This document shows positions 10,237 through 19,828 of a DNA stretch of 49,029 nucleotides, one piece after another. This DNA is from Sphingobacteriales bacterium (GTDB taxonomy: Bacteria; Bacteroidota; Bacteroidia; Sphingobacteriales; Sphingobacteriaceae): assembly GCA_026390835.1 (NCBI GenBank), contig JAPLFD010000002.1:1-49029 (forward strand). Direction: 5' to 3'. A program made the translations under genes and the position numbers. Position 1 is the stretch's first letter. Each line of letters opens with the position of its first letter. The notes below the pieces were generated by a model, which ran no database searches, had not been told where the DNA came from, and saw only the letters and a list, made by a program, of their open reading frames with translations.

Positions 10237-11073
10237 TTATTTAATAAATTTTGCCGCCGTCCAATCTTGCTTTACGAGATGCCTTTCATACCGTAAACCC
10301 AAAGCATGGGCAGCTTCTTTAATAATTTCTAAATCGGGCTGTTCGTAGAAACCACTCAGTATTAAGCTTCCTTCGGGAGCCAATACTTGGGCATAACGAT
10401 CTATTTGGTCAAGTAATATATTGCGATTGATATTGGCTAAAATGACCTCATAAAAGGTATTGGGAATAACTTCTTTACCTCCCAAAATAGCCTGAATATC
10501 CGTCATATTATTTAATTCGGTATTCTCGATGGTGCTTTCAAAACACAGCGGATCATAATCAATAGCATCTACAACTTGGGCACCCATTTTCTTTGCCAAA
10601 ATAGCCAAAATGCCTGTCCCACAGCCCATATCGAGCACCTTTTTACCTGTAAAATCTTCGGCCAACATTAATTCCATTACCGAAGCAGTCGTTTGATGAT
10701 GCCCCGTACCGAAAGCCATTTTAGGGTCTATAACAATTTCGTAGGCAAAGCTAGGCTCGGGCTGGTGAAAGGTAGCTCGAACGTATACTTGATCGGCTAC
10801 CGAAATGGGATGAAAATTACTTTCCCATAGCGTATTCCAATTTTCATGTTTAATGGCCTTAGCACTAAAGCTAAACTGCGTTTCTTCTTTATAATGGGTA
10901 AGCAAGTCGAGAATTGCTGTTTCGTTATATAACGTGGTAGGAATATAACCCGTAAACCCCTGTTCCGTTTCTTCAAACGTATCGAAACCCAAGTCCGCCA
11001 ATTCGGCAATCACTACATCGCGGTAGGCTTCTGCTCCTTTATTCTGTATAAATACTACTTCTTGGTAGCTCAT
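10237..11073 (-). CDS. prmA: Ribosomal protein L11 methyltransferase
   Basis: SAM-dependent methyltransferase that modifies L11. The 278-residue protein has the N-terminal L11-recognition part and the catalytic domain. Motif I is LDMGCGTGILAI at about residues 147-158, preceded by DPKMAFGTGHHQTT and followed by the NINRNIL motif. The ATG overlaps the tpiA stop in a TAATG arrangement, so translational coupling is likely. Confidence 0.95.
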   Translation of the reverse strand: MSYQEVVFIQNKGAEAYRDVVIAELADLGFDTFEETEQGFTGYIPTTLYNETAILDLLTHYKEETQFSFSAKAIKHENWNTLWESNFHPISVADQVYVRATFHQPEPSFAYEIVIDPKMAFGTGHHQTTASVMELMLAEDFTGKKVLDMGCGTGILAILAKKMGAQVVDAIDYDPLCFESTIENTELNNMTDIQAILGGKEVIPNTFYEVILANINRNILLDQIDRYAQVLAPEGSLILSGFYEQPDLEIIKEAAHALGLRYERHLVKQDWTAAKFIK

Positions 11074-11840
11074 TAGGCATTAAAGGCTTTCACAATGTCT
11101 ACAAAATCACGTGATTTTAAGGAGGCACCACCAATAAGACCGCCATCAATATCGACTTGGGAGAATAATTCAGCAGCATTTTTAGGGTTGCAACTACCGC
11201 CATATAAAATAGAAGTAGACTGGGCAACTACAACCCCATATTGTTCTACCACTAAAGAGCGAATAAAGGCATGTACTTCTTGCGCTTGCGCTGGAGAGGC
11301 CGTTAAACCGGTACCAATGGCCCAAACAGGTTCATAAGCTAGCACTACAGCACTAAATGCATCGGCCGAAAGGTGAAAAATACCATTGTGCAACTGCGTT
11401 TTTAATACCTCAAAAAAATTGCCCGACTCACGCTCTTGCAAAGTTTCGCCTATACAAAAAATAGGTTTTAGGTTATTCGCCAATGCAGCATCAACTTTTT
11501 CAGCTAGTAAAGAATCGCTTTCAGCAAAATACTGACGGCGCTCAGAGTGGCCTAATATAACATATTCTGCACCTACCGATTGAATCATGGAAGCTGATAC
11601 TTCTCCAGTATAGGCTCCAACCGCTGCTTGGTGGCAATTTTGTGCCCCAAGGGCAACATTTGGTGTTTGCTTAGCCAATTGCGACAAGGCATTTAAATGA
11701 ATAAATGGCGGGCAAACAATTACTTGTTGACTTCCTAATACTTCATCTTGAATCATGGTTAATATTTCAGAAAACAAGGCAGTTCCTGAAGTAAAATCTT
11801 GATTCATCTTCCAATTTCCGGCAACAATTTTCTTTCTCAT
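11073..11840 (-). CDS. tpiA: Triosephosphate isomerase
   Basis: Glycolytic enzyme interconverting dihydroxyacetone phosphate and glyceraldehyde 3-phosphate. All catalytic residues are present in the 255-residue chain: K11 in GNWKMN, H98 in ILGHSERR and E170 in AYEPVWAIGTG. The phosphate-binding YGGSCNPKNA and GGASL segments follow. It lies 18 nt after the NTase gene and overlaps prmA by 1 nt. Confidence 0.98.
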   Translation of the reverse strand: MRKKIVAGNWKMNQDFTSGTALFSEILTMIQDEVLGSQQVIVCPPFIHLNALSQLAKQTPNVALGAQNCHQAAVGAYTGEVSASMIQSVGAEYVILGHSERRQYFAESDSLLAEKVDAALANNLKPIFCIGETLQERESGNFFEVLKTQLHNGIFHLSADAFSAVVLAYEPVWAIGTGLTASPAQAQEVHAFIRSLVVEQYGVVVAQSTSILYGGSCNPKNAAELFSQVDIDGGLIGGASLKSRDFVDIVKAFNA

Positions 11841-11858
11841 AAAGGGGAATTCGCTGTA

Positions 11859-13046
11859 TTAAAACCTGCGATAGGTTTGTGTTTGTTCAAAAATATGTGT
11901 TAAAATGTTTTTTTCAATCTCATCAAATACCCTATTTCGGCGTTCATAGACCCGCTCGGCTGTTTCAAAAACCTTAGCCAAAGGATACACCTCTAAACCT
12001 TGAGCACCGCCCCAAGCAAAATCGGGCATATAATTACGTGGATAACCAGCACCAAATACGTTGGCACTTACCCCAACTACGGTTCCGGTATTAAACATGG
12101 TATTGATACCGCATTTGGCATGATCGGCCATAATGAGGCCACAAAATTGCAAGCCCGTTTTTCGGAAACTCTGCTTGGCATACTCCCACAAACGGACTTC
12201 GGTATAATTATTTTTTAAATTCGAATTGTTGGTATCGGCACCAATATTGCACCATTCACCCAATACTGAATTACCTAAAAAACCTTCGTGACCTTTTGAA
12301 GAATAGGCAAATAAAATCGAATTGTTGACCTCACCTCCAACTCGGCAATGTGGCCCAATGGTGGTGGCTCCATAAATTTTGGCGCCCATTTTTACCTGCG
12401 AATGTTCACCTAGAGCAAAAGAACCTCGAATATGGCTCCCTTCCATAACCTGTGAATTTTTAGCCAAATAAATAGGTCCTTCAAGCGTATTAAACGTAGC
12501 ACACTCAGCACTAGCGCCTTCTTCTGCAAAGAAATTACTTCCTAAAATGGTGTTTGTGGCACTTATTTTGGCCGATGTTCTACCAGCGGTAAGCAAGGTA
12601 AAATCCTTACGCAACTCAGCTTCGTTGTGGCTAAATAAGTCTTCCGGATAGGTAATCTTAATAAAAGAGCCTGCATACGCTATACTTTTATAGCTTGAAA
12701 AATCGCTGAAATTAAAATTTTGTGCCTCTTTTTCAGACAGTTTTATTGCAATTAACACCTGCTCTGCAACAAGTGCTTCTCCTAGATCTAATGCGTTAAT
12801 AGCTATTACCAACACCTCATCGGGGCAAATAGAACCGTTTATAAGTAAATTATCATCAGCTAATTTCTTCGGGAATTTTTCTTGAAGGTATTCTTCGGTT
12901 ACAAAAGAATAGCTTGTTGCAGAAAGGCGCTTGGCCCATTTCTCGGCAATAGTGAGTATACCTATCCTAAAATCGGCTACCGGGCGGGTAAACGATAAAG
13001 GCAATAGGCTTTCTCGTGATGCATCATCAAAAAATAGTATACTCAT
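11859..13046 (-). CDS. GlmU-like putative sugar nucleotidyltransferase / acyltransferase
   Basis: A 395-residue Bacteroidota family protein related to GlmU. The N-terminal half is a nucleotidyltransferase-like domain beginning MSILFFDDASRESLLPLSFTRPVADFRIGI. The C-terminal half is a left-handed beta-helix of hexapeptide repeats (about residues 170-340: NSQVMEGSHIRGSFALGEHS, CRVGGEVNNSILF, CNIGADTNNS). It probably makes or acetylates an amino-sugar-1-phosphate for UDP-GlcNAc-type precursors, which would suit its neighbour mpl. The exact reaction is not established from sequence. A -7 box and the rpmE2 terminator overlap just upstream. Confidence 0.88.
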   Translation of the reverse strand: MSILFFDDASRESLLPLSFTRPVADFRIGILTIAEKWAKRLSATSYSFVTEEYLQEKFPKKLADDNLLINGSICPDEVLVIAINALDLGEALVAEQVLIAIKLSEKEAQNFNFSDFSSYKSIAYAGSFIKITYPEDLFSHNEAELRKDFTLLTAGRTSAKISATNTILGSNFFAEEGASAECATFNTLEGPIYLAKNSQVMEGSHIRGSFALGEHSQVKMGAKIYGATTIGPHCRVGGEVNNSILFAYSSKGHEGFLGNSVLGEWCNIGADTNNSNLKNNYTEVRLWEYAKQSFRKTGLQFCGLIMADHAKCGINTMFNTGTVVGVSANVFGAGYPRNYMPDFAWGGAQGLEVYPLAKVFETAERVYERRNRVFDEIEKNILTHIFEQTQTYRRF

Positions 13047-13050
13047 GTAA

Positions 13051-13058
13051 CAAAAATA
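13051..13058 (-). promoter_or_regulatory. Possible -7 box (TATTTTTG) inside the rpmE2 terminator U-tract
   Basis: Minus-strand TATTTTTG matches TAnnTTTG and ends 4 nt before the NTase start codon. It lies in the T-rich tail of the rpmE2 terminator. Transcription from it would be essentially leaderless. T-runs raise the chance of an accidental match. Confidence 0.35.
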
Positions 13059-13062
13059 AAAA

Positions 13063-13088
13063 AAGTCCCGACTGTTAGGTCGGGACTT
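13063..13088 (-). terminator. Rho-independent terminator of rpmE2
   Basis: Ten-bp perfect stem AAGTCCCGAC / GTCGGGACTT with a 6-nt loop. On the minus strand it is followed by a T-rich tract of about 13 nt. It lies between the rpmE2 stop and the next minus-strand gene. Confidence 0.9.
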
Positions 13089-13109
13089 CGGTATATTTTT
13101 TGGTTTCGA

Positions 13110-13358
13110 TTACTTTTTAGCGTAACGAGTTTTGAATTTATCGATACGACCAGCGGTATCCACCAATTTCATTTTACCAGTAAAGAACGGGTGTGAAGTG
13201 TGCGAAATCTCTAATTTTACTAGAGGATATTCGTTACCATCTTCCCATTTGGTAGTTTCTTTAGATTCTATGCACGATTTAGTGATAAAAGCATAGTCGT
13301 TAGACATATCTTTAAATACAACTAATCTGTAGTTTTTTGGATGTAAATCAGCTTTCAT
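13110..13358 (-). CDS. rpmE2: 50S ribosomal protein L31, type B (zinc-free form)
   Basis: Large-subunit ribosomal protein of 82 residues. [20 protein letters not shown] is the usual type B start; an ATG three codons upstream is possible. The four zinc-ligand cysteines of the C+ form are absent, with only one Cys in KSCIES, so it is the zinc-independent paralogue. Conserved [21 protein letters not shown] follows. It is apparently monocistronic, ending in a strong terminator. Confidence 0.96.
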   Translation of the reverse strand: MKADLHPKNYRLVVFKDMSNDYAFITKSCIESKETTKWEDGNEYPLVKLEISHTSHPFFTGKMKLVDTAGRIDKFKTRYAKK

Positions 13359-13431
13359 TTCCTTCAAATTATTTCAGAGGTGCAAATATAGTGCTAATTG
13401 TGAAAACAAAAAAGCGATACACAAAAAATAT

Positions 13432-13836
13432 TTAGGAATTTATTTCTTGGCAAAGTTCTAAAAGTACGCCATTGGCCTCTTTGGGATGTACAAAACATAC
13501 CCATTTATTATCGGCACCCCGTTTAGGCTCTTCGTTTAGCAAGGTAAAACCTTCGCCTTTTAAACGTGTCATCTCTGCCTTAATATCTTCTACGGCAAAA
13601 GCAATATGATGCATTCCCTCTCCTTTTTTCTCAATAAACTGAGCAATAGCGCTTTGTTCAGTAGTAGCCTGCAAGAGCTCAATTTTATTCGGGCCCGCCT
13701 TAAAAAAAGCAGTTAGAACACCCTCCGATGCCACTTCTTCGGTTTTGTATGGGCCTACACCCAACAAGCGTTCATAAACCGCACAAGCCTCTTGTAAATT
13801 ACGTACCGCAATACCAATGTGCTCTATCTGTTTCAT
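13432..13836 (-). CDS. mce: Methylmalonyl-CoA epimerase
   Basis: Vicinal-oxygen-chelate metalloenzyme that interconverts (R)- and (S)-methylmalonyl-CoA. The protein has 134 residues from MKQIEHIGIAV; an alternative ATG is two codons upstream. Metal ligands appear in the expected places: H6, E in NKIELLQ, H in GMHHIAFAV and E in VLLELCQE. The mutase subunits are not adjacent. It lies divergently from iscS. Confidence 0.94.
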   Translation of the reverse strand: MKQIEHIGIAVRNLQEACAVYERLLGVGPYKTEEVASEGVLTAFFKAGPNKIELLQATTEQSAIAQFIEKKGEGMHHIAFAVEDIKAEMTRLKGEGFTLLNEEPKRGADNKWVCFVHPKEANGVLLELCQEINS

Positions 13837-13917
13837 GTGCATATGTAAAGGTATAAAAATGACGATTGAATGGCGATTATCTAATACAAAAAACCCTTTT
13901 CAGAATAATTATTTTTC

Positions 13918-13925
13918 TATCTTTG
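13918..13925 (+). promoter_or_regulatory. -7 box (TATCTTTG) of the isc operon
   Basis: A perfect TAnnTTTG match 34 nt before the iscS ATG, in the gap between divergent mce and iscS. A T-run at 13897-13900 sits near the -33 position but is not TTTG. No IscR-like operator was recognised. Confidence 0.5.
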
Positions 13926-13959
13926 AGTATTAATTTAAACTGAATCTAAATAACAATCG

Positions 13960-15171
13960 ATGAAATTACCTTTATATTTCGATAATAACGCCACTACACC
14001 CATGGATCCACGAGTTTTGGAAGCCATGTTGCCTTATTTTACCGAAAAGTTTGGAAACTCGGCAAGCCGTAACCACGCTTTTGGTTGGGCCGCCGAAGAA
14101 GGTGTAGATTATGCCCGCGAACAAGTTGCTCAGCTTATTGGTGCCAATGAAAAAGAAATTATTTTCACTTCTGGCGCTACCGAAGGAGATAACTTGGGTA
14201 TTAAAGGCGTTTTCGAAATGTACCAGGATAAAGGAAACCACATTATTACCTGTGTAACCGAACATAAAGCAGTATTAGACACCTGCAAACACCTAGAAAA
14301 ACTAGGCGCCCAAGTAACTTATCTTCCGGTAAAAGAAGACGGTTTATTGGATTTAGCACTATTAGAAGCCGCCATGACACCGCAAACGATATTAGTTTGT
14401 ATCATGTATGGCAATAACGAAATTGGTGTTATTCAGCCTGTAAAAGAAATTGCAGCCATTGCCCATAAGCATGGCGCCCTATTTATGACCGATGCTACCC
14501 AAACGGTAGGTAAAATTCCGGTAAACGTAGATGCAGATGGCATTGATTTAATGGCCTTTACTGCACATAAAATGTACGGACCTAAAGGCGTGGGTGCCTT
14601 ATACGTTCGTCGTAAAAACCCAAGAGTAAAAGTAACTGCCCAGCTAGATGGCGGTGGCCACGAACGCGGCATGCGTTCTGGAACCTTAAATGTAGCCGGC
14701 ATTGTGGGCTTTGGTAAAGCTTGTGAAATCTGCCGCTTAGAAATGGACAAAGATGCTAAACGATTATCTGCATTACGAGATAAATTACAAAGTGGATTAA
14801 CCGTTTTAGAAGAAAGTTATGTGAACGGGAATGTGGCTAATCGTTTGCCACATACAGCCAACATTTCTTTTAAATATGTAGAAGGCGAAGGCTTAATGAT
14901 GGCTATGAAAGACTTAGCGGTTTCTTCAGGTTCAGCCTGCACATCCGCTTCTTTAGAGCCGTCGTATGTATTAAAAAGCTTAGGCCTTTCCGATGATTTG
15001 GCACATTCTTCTATTCGTTTTGGCCTAGGTCGTTTCACTACCGAAGAAGAAGTAGATTTTGCCATTGAGCAAACCAAACGTGCTGTAAATCACCTTCGTG
15101 AACTTTCTCCATTATGGGAAATGTTTAAAGAAGGCATCGATTTAGATAAAGTAGAATGGGTAGAACATTAA
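13960..15171 (+). CDS. iscS: Cysteine desulfurase IscS
   Basis: PLP enzyme that moves sulfur from cysteine to its own catalytic Cys for Fe-S cluster assembly. In the 403-residue protein the PLP lysine is K204 ([10 protein letters not shown]), a PLP-stacking His is H102 (EHKAV) and the catalytic loop cysteine is C327 ([10 protein letters not shown]). These are almost the same numbers as in E. coli IscS. It leads a three-gene iscS-iscU-iscA unit with gaps of about 24 and 8 nt and no iscR, hscBA or fdx. Confidence 0.98.
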   Translation: MKLPLYFDNNATTPMDPRVLEAMLPYFTEKFGNSASRNHAFGWAAEEGVDYAREQVAQLIGANEKEIIFTSGATEGDNLGIKGVFEMYQDKGNHIITCVTEHKAVLDTCKHLEKLGAQVTYLPVKEDGLLDLALLEAAMTPQTILVCIMYGNNEIGVIQPVKEIAAIAHKHGALFMTDATQTVGKIPVNVDADGIDLMAFTAHKMYGPKGVGALYVRRKNPRVKVTAQLDGGGHERGMRSGTLNVAGIVGFGKACEICRLEMDKDAKRLSALRDKLQSGLTVLEESYVNGNVANRLPHTANISFKYVEGEGLMMAMKDLAVSSGSACTSASLEPSYVLKSLGLSDDLAHSSIRFGLGRFTTEEEVDFAIEQTKRAVNHLRELSPLWEMFKEGIDLDKVEWVEH

Positions 15172-15195
15172 TAAATAGTAAGAAAATAGAACACT

Positions 15196-15609
15196 ATGGC
15201 ATATTCAGATAAAGTAATTGATCATTACACCAATCCACGTAACGTGGGCACGCTTGATAAAAGCAAAAACAATGTAGGCACGGGCTTAGTTGGCGCACCA
15301 GAGTGCGGCGACGTAATGCGTTTGCAAATTGAAGTAGATAGCAACAATGTAATTACCGATGCGAAGTTTAAAACCTTTGGTTGTGGTTCTGCCATTGCTT
15401 CTTCATCATTAGCTACCGAATGGTTAAAAGGCAAATCTATTGACGATGCCATTACCATTGACAACATGGATATTGTAGAAGAATTGGCTTTACCGCCGGT
15501 AAAAATTCACTGCTCGGTATTAGCCGAAGATGCGATTAAAGCCGCCATTAACGATTACCGCGTAAAAAATGGCTTAGCTCCTATCGAAAGCGAAAAAAGT
15601 CATCACTAA
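15196..15609 (+). CDS. iscU: Fe-S cluster assembly scaffold IscU
   Basis: Scaffold on which the nascent [2Fe-2S] cluster forms. The 137-residue protein keeps the three ligand cysteines C37 (APECGDV), C63 (FGCGSA) and C106 (IHCSVLAED), and D39. A chaperone-binding LPPVK motif is present at residues 99-103 (ELALPPVKIHC). So it can be expected to need an HscA-like chaperone encoded elsewhere. It is the second gene of the isc unit. Confidence 0.98.
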   Translation: MAYSDKVIDHYTNPRNVGTLDKSKNNVGTGLVGAPECGDVMRLQIEVDSNNVITDAKFKTFGCGSAIASSSLATEWLKGKSIDDAITIDNMDIVEELALPPVKIHCSVLAEDAIKAAINDYRVKNGLAPIESEKSHH

Positions 15610-15617
15610 AAATAAAA

Positions 15618-15944
15618 ATGGTAACCATTACCGATAAAGCAAAAGAAAAAGCACTAAGCCTGATGCAAGAAGCCGGCTTAGACGCTTCGTACTTTTTACG
15701 GGTTTCTGTAAAAGGTGGGGGTTGCTCCGGCTTATCGTATAATTTAGATTTTGATAACGAAGTAAAAACAGGCGACCAGTTTTTTGAAGACAACGGCATC
15801 AAAATTACCTTAGACATGAAATCGTTTTTATACCTAGCCGGCACCGAACTCGATTTTACCGACGGTTTAAATGGCAAAGGTTTCAACTTTAACAACCCAA
15901 ATGCCAGTCGCACTTGCGGTTGTGGCGAAAGTTTCTCCGTATAA
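15618..15944 (+). CDS. iscA: IscA/HesB-family iron-sulfur carrier
   Basis: A-type carrier that receives and delivers Fe-S clusters. The 108-residue HesB-like fold has C36 (GGGCSGLSY) and the C-terminal pair C100 and C102 (SRTCGCGESFSV). An acidic loop EVKTGDQFFEDNGIK separates them. It is the last gene of the isc unit, with a strong terminator 20 nt later. ErpA is an alternative name at this level of similarity. Confidence 0.95.
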   Translation: MVTITDKAKEKALSLMQEAGLDASYFLRVSVKGGGCSGLSYNLDFDNEVKTGDQFFEDNGIKITLDMKSFLYLAGTELDFTDGLNGKGFNFNNPNASRTCGCGESFSV

Positions 15945-15963
15945 AAAATATTTTCAAATTATT

Positions 15964-15991
15964 AAAGGCGTTCAAATAGTTGAACGCCTTT
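15964..15991 (+). terminator. Rho-independent terminator of iscSUA
   Basis: Twelve-bp perfect stem AAAGGCGTTCAA / TTGAACGCCTTT with a 4-nt loop, followed by TTGTTTTTT. It directly follows iscA. Confidence 0.92.
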
Positions 15992-16047
15992 TGTTTTTTA
16001 AATCGGGGATGCGTATAATTGTAGACTAACCAATGCGTTAAAAACGT

Positions 16048-17955
16048 ATGAACTTATTAAATGAACACAGCACCATTCCGCGGCTATTGCGGAATGTGGT
16101 AGAACACATACATCCCGAAAACACTGCTTTTTTATTCCATCATACCAAAAATGGCTGGGAAGAAATTAGTTACAAGCAGGTATTAGACAAGGCGGATGCT
16201 ATTTCAAGCTACTTCCTTGATTTGGGTATACAAAAAGGCGATCGTTTGGCCTTAGTTATTGAAAATTGCCCCGAATACGTTTACTACGACCAAGCTTTAC
16301 AGCAATTGGGTGCTGTAAACGTATCTATATACCCTACCCTTAGCGAAACAGAAATTGAGTACATTTTAAACGATGCCGGAGCAAAAATGATTTTAGTGGG
16401 AAATCCTTTCCTACTCAAGAAAATCTTAAAAATAGCCAATTCATGTCCTCAACTTATTCGCATTATTCCAGTTTTTGAGGGTTATGAAAAACATGTAGAA
16501 GGGCAATCTATCAATGCCGGCGTTCTTTCGCTTGCAGAACTTATTGCCGAGGGCGAACAAACCCTAGCGGTACATAAAAAAGAATTAGATGTAGTTAGAA
16601 ACGAAGTAAAACCCAGCGATTTATCGTCGTTAATTTACACTTCAGGCACTACCGGAACACCTAAAGGGGTGATGCTTACCCATGGAAACTTTGTAGAAAA
16701 CGTACGGGTATGTTTAGAACAAATTCCGGTAATTGATGAGCACGAAACCTTTCTTTCGTTCTTACCCCTATCTCACGTTTTTGAACGCACAGCCACCTAT
16801 CATATTTGCATAGCAAAAGGCTGTAAAATTGCTTTTGCACAAAGCTTAGAGCTACTGGCTAAAAACATGGGCGAAGTAAAACCTACGGTTATGAGCTGCG
16901 TTCCTCGTTTATTAGAACGCATACACGATAAAGCCATGAAAAATGGCACTTCGGCAGGTGGTTTAAAAAGTAAAATATTTATATGGGCTTTAGAAGTAGG
17001 TAAAAACTACCGCGAAGTACAAGAATCTGGTAAAAAACCTGGTTTAGTACTTAGTCTACAACAAAAGTTAGCCGAAAAACTCGTTTTTAGTAAAATTAAA
17101 GAAAAAACCGGCGGGCGATTAAAATTCATGATCTCAGGTGGAGCTGCCTTGCCTAAAAACGTAGGTGAGTTTTTTGGGAACTTGGGCATTAAAATTTTAG
17201 AAGGCTTCGGCTTAACCGAAACATCGCCCGTAATGGCCGTAACCGAATATCACCGCCAAATATATGGCACTGTTGGCCGGGTAATTCCGGGCATTGAAGT
17301 GGGTATACAAGATGTAGAAAGCAAGCAATTCATCACCATACAAACCCACGAAAGTTTTAACGAAGCTTTTGAATGTGGCGAAGGCGAAGTGGTGGTTCGT
17401 GGCCACTGCGTAATGAAAGGCTATTGGAATAAAGTGGAAGAAACTGCCCAAGTTTTAGATAAAGAGGGTTGGTTCCATACCGGCGATATAGGCCGATTTT
17501 TTAAAGGAAACCTGCAAATTACCGACCGTATTAAAAACATGTTGGTAAACGCTTATGGCAAAAACATTTACCCAACACCGGTAGAAAATACCTATCTAAA
17601 AAGCCCAAAAGTAGAACAAGTATTCCTCATTGGCGATAAGCAAGAGTACATTACGGCCATTTTGGTGACCTCTCGAGAAAGTTTACAAGATGAGTTTAAG
17701 TTGAGTGACGACTTCTTTAATGCTCCTGAAACCTTTATTACAGATGAAAAAATGATAAACTGGGTAGATGAAGACATTAAGCAGCTTTCCAACGAATTGG
17801 CAAAATTTGAGCGTATTAAACATTTCAAACTCAAACGCAATCCTTTTACTATAGAAGATGGTGAAATTACACCGACACTTAAAGCCAAACGAAAGGTAAT
17901 TGAGCAAAAATATGCCGATGCCATTAGCTCCATGTATACCGAAGACGAAGACTAA
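16048..17955 (+). CDS. Long-chain acyl-CoA synthetase (AMP-binding)
   Basis: Adenylate-forming enzyme that activates fatty acids to acyl-CoA. The 635-residue length and layout match FadD15-like ligases. The P-loop YTSGTTGTPKG is at residues 197-207, the linker motif GEVVVRGHCVMKGYWN is in the last third, and GWFHTGDIG and DRIKNMLVNAYGKNIYPTPVE include the C-terminal catalytic region. There is no signal peptide. It is probably a single-gene unit between the isc terminator and its own terminator. Chain-length preference cannot be read from sequence. Confidence 0.93.
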   Translation: MNLLNEHSTIPRLLRNVVEHIHPENTAFLFHHTKNGWEEISYKQVLDKADAISSYFLDLGIQKGDRLALVIENCPEYVYYDQALQQLGAVNVSIYPTLSETEIEYILNDAGAKMILVGNPFLLKKILKIANSCPQLIRIIPVFEGYEKHVEGQSINAGVLSLAELIAEGEQTLAVHKKELDVVRNEVKPSDLSSLIYTSGTTGTPKGVMLTHGNFVENVRVCLEQIPVIDEHETFLSFLPLSHVFERTATYHICIAKGCKIAFAQSLELLAKNMGEVKPTVMSCVPRLLERIHDKAMKNGTSAGGLKSKIFIWALEVGKNYREVQESGKKPGLVLSLQQKLAEKLVFSKIKEKTGGRLKFMISGGAALPKNVGEFFGNLGIKILEGFGLTETSPVMAVTEYHRQIYGTVGRVIPGIEVGIQDVESKQFITIQTHESFNEAFECGEGEVVVRGHCVMKGYWNKVEETAQVLDKEGWFHTGDIGRFFKGNLQITDRIKNMLVNAYGKNIYPTPVENTYLKSPKVEQVFLIGDKQEYITAILVTSRESLQDEFKLSDDFFNAPETFITDEKMINWVDEDIKQLSNELAKFERIKHFKLKRNPFTIEDGEITPTLKAKRKVIEQKYADAISSMYTEDED

Positions 17956-17972
17956 CAACAGCACATGGATTA

Positions 17973-18002
17973 AAAGAGCATCGAAATAATTCGGTGCTCT
18001 TT
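17973..18002 (+). terminator. Rho-independent terminator of the acyl-CoA synthetase gene
   Basis: Stem AAAGAGCATCGA / TCGGTGCTCTTT (12 bp with one G-T pair), 6-nt loop, then TTTTGTTTTT on the plus strand. Confidence 0.88.
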
Positions 18003-18045
18003 TTGTTTTTGGCCTTGTTGAAACACATTTTACGCATAAAAACCC

Positions 18046-18053
18046 TATTTTTG
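18046..18053 (+). promoter_or_regulatory. -7 box (TATTTTTG) for lysS
   Basis: TATTTTTG fits TAnnTTTG, 20 nt before the lysS ATG and after the preceding terminator. TTG triplets at 18015-18020 are somewhat farther upstream (25 nt or more) than the usual -33 spacing. Confidence 0.45.
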
Positions 18054-18073
18054 CACAAAGTTGTAATGAATAT

Positions 18074-19795
18074 ATGAGTATAGGTTTATCTGAACAGGAA
18101 ATTTTACGCCGAGAGGCCATGGCCGAGTTACGCAACTTGGGCATTAACCCTTATCCGGCTGAGGCTTTTGACGTAACAACCAATGCCAAAGATATTAAAG
18201 AAAATTACGAACGCGATAAAACTGCTTATAAAAATATCCGCATGGCCGGCCGTATCATGACCCGCAGAATTATGGGAAGTGCGTCTTTTGCCGAAATTCA
18301 GGATGCCAGCGGACGTATTCAAATTTATTTGAACCGCGATGAAATTTGCCCTACTGAGGACAAAACGCTATACAATACCGTATTTAAAAAACTATTGGAT
18401 ATTGGCGATTTTATTGGCCTTGAGGGCTATGTATTCACCACCCAAACCGGCGAAATTTCGGTACACGTTACCAACATGACGGTATTATCAAAATCGTTGA
18501 AACCCCTACCTATTGTAAAACGAGATGAGGAAGGAAATATTTACGACGGTTTTACCGATCCCGAACTGCGCTACCGCCAACGTTATGTAGATTTAACCGT
18601 AAACCCAGAGTTTAAAGATATTTTCATTAACCGCTCGAGAGTAATAAACACCATGCGTGGCTATTTCGATAGCCAAGGCTGGATGGAAGTAGAAACGCCA
18701 ATACTACAACCGGTACACGGTGGGGCAGCCGCTCGTCCGTTTAAAACACACCACAATACACTCGACATGCCTTTGTTTTTGCGTATTGCCAACGAACTCT
18801 ACCTAAAACGCCTTATTGTTGCCGGATTTGATGGCGTATATGAATTCGGTAAAATGTTCCGTAACGAGGGCATGGACCGCACGCACAACCCCGAATTTAC
18901 TTCGATGGAAATTTACGTGTCCTATAAGGATTATATCTGGATGATGGCCATGGTTGAAGAATGCTTAGAAAAAGTAGCTCTAGCTACCAACGGTTCTTCA
19001 AAAGTAAAAGTGGGCGAACAACTGATTGAATTTGCCGGACCGTACGAGAAATTATCGATGTACGATTCGATTAAAAAATATACCGGCATTGATGTTTCCG
19101 AGCAAGACGAGCAAGGTTTACGCAGCATTTGCAAAGACCTTGGTATTGATGTAGACCCAAGCATGGGCCGTGGTAAATTAATTGACGAAATTTTTGGTGC
19201 CAAAGTAGAAGCTAACCTCATTCAGCCTACCTACATTACCGATTACCCTATTGAAATGACGCCTTTGGCGAAAAAACACCGCAGCAAAGAAGGCCTGGTA
19301 GAACGTTTTGAGTTGTTTGTAATGGGTAAAGAAATTGCCAACGCCTACTCCGAATTAAACGACCCTATCGATCAGCGGGAACGTTTTGAAGACCAACTTA
19401 AACTAGCCGACCGTGGCGATGAAGAAGCTATGGCCATGGACGAAGACTTTTTACGTGCACTTGAATACGGCATGCCGCCAACTTCTGGCTTAGGCATTGG
19501 CATAGACCGCTTGGTGATGTTAATGACCAACCAAAGCACCATTCAGGAAGTATTGTTCTTCCCGCAAATGCGCCCCGAGAAAAAGGCCAAATTTGTTTCT
19601 ATAGAAGATTTTACCGCTTTAGGCGTACCGGCAGAATGGGTACCCGTATTGCAAAAAATGGGCTTTAATAGCCCCGAAGAATTAAAAGCAGGCAATCCCA
19701 ACAAAGTATTTAACGATTTGGGTGGCATGCGCAAAAAGCTAAAACTCGAAATCGCTATGCCCGATAAGGATTTGGTGATGACTTGGTTTGCCTAA
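18074..19795 (+). CDS. lysS: Lysyl-tRNA synthetase, class II
   Basis: Charges tRNA-Lys. The 573-residue protein has the N-terminal OB anticodon-binding domain ([23 protein letters not shown]) and the class II core with motif 1 ([19 protein letters not shown]), motif 2 ([20 protein letters not shown]) and motif 3 ([15 protein letters not shown]). After the usual end ([10 protein letters not shown]) there are about 65 further residues ([20 protein letters not shown]... to MTWFA) resembling a small helical HhH-like appendage. From memory this tail is seen in Bacteroidota LysS. It is likely monocistronic. Confidence 0.97.
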   Translation: MSIGLSEQEILRREAMAELRNLGINPYPAEAFDVTTNAKDIKENYERDKTAYKNIRMAGRIMTRRIMGSASFAEIQDASGRIQIYLNRDEICPTEDKTLYNTVFKKLLDIGDFIGLEGYVFTTQTGEISVHVTNMTVLSKSLKPLPIVKRDEEGNIYDGFTDPELRYRQRYVDLTVNPEFKDIFINRSRVINTMRGYFDSQGWMEVETPILQPVHGGAAARPFKTHHNTLDMPLFLRIANELYLKRLIVAGFDGVYEFGKMFRNEGMDRTHNPEFTSMEIYVSYKDYIWMMAMVEECLEKVALATNGSSKVKVGEQLIEFAGPYEKLSMYDSIKKYTGIDVSEQDEQGLRSICKDLGIDVDPSMGRGKLIDEIFGAKVEANLIQPTYITDYPIEMTPLAKKHRSKEGLVERFELFVMGKEIANAYSELNDPIDQRERFEDQLKLADRGDEEAMAMDEDFLRALEYGMPPTSGLGIGIDRLVMLMTNQSTIQEVLFFPQMRPEKKAKFVSIEDFTALGVPAEWVPVLQKMGFNSPEELKAGNPNKVFNDLGGMRKKLKLEIAMPDKDLVMTWFA

Positions 19796-19828
19796 AAAAA
19801 GCCCCTCGAAATTCGAGGGGCTTTTTTT
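19794..19828. terminator. Bidirectional terminator between lysS and the TPR membrane protein gene
   Basis: Inverted repeat GCCCCTCGAA / TTCGAGGGGC extended by A7 and T7. It starts inside the lysS stop and overlaps the end of the convergent gene, so it serves both strands. Confidence 0.92.
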
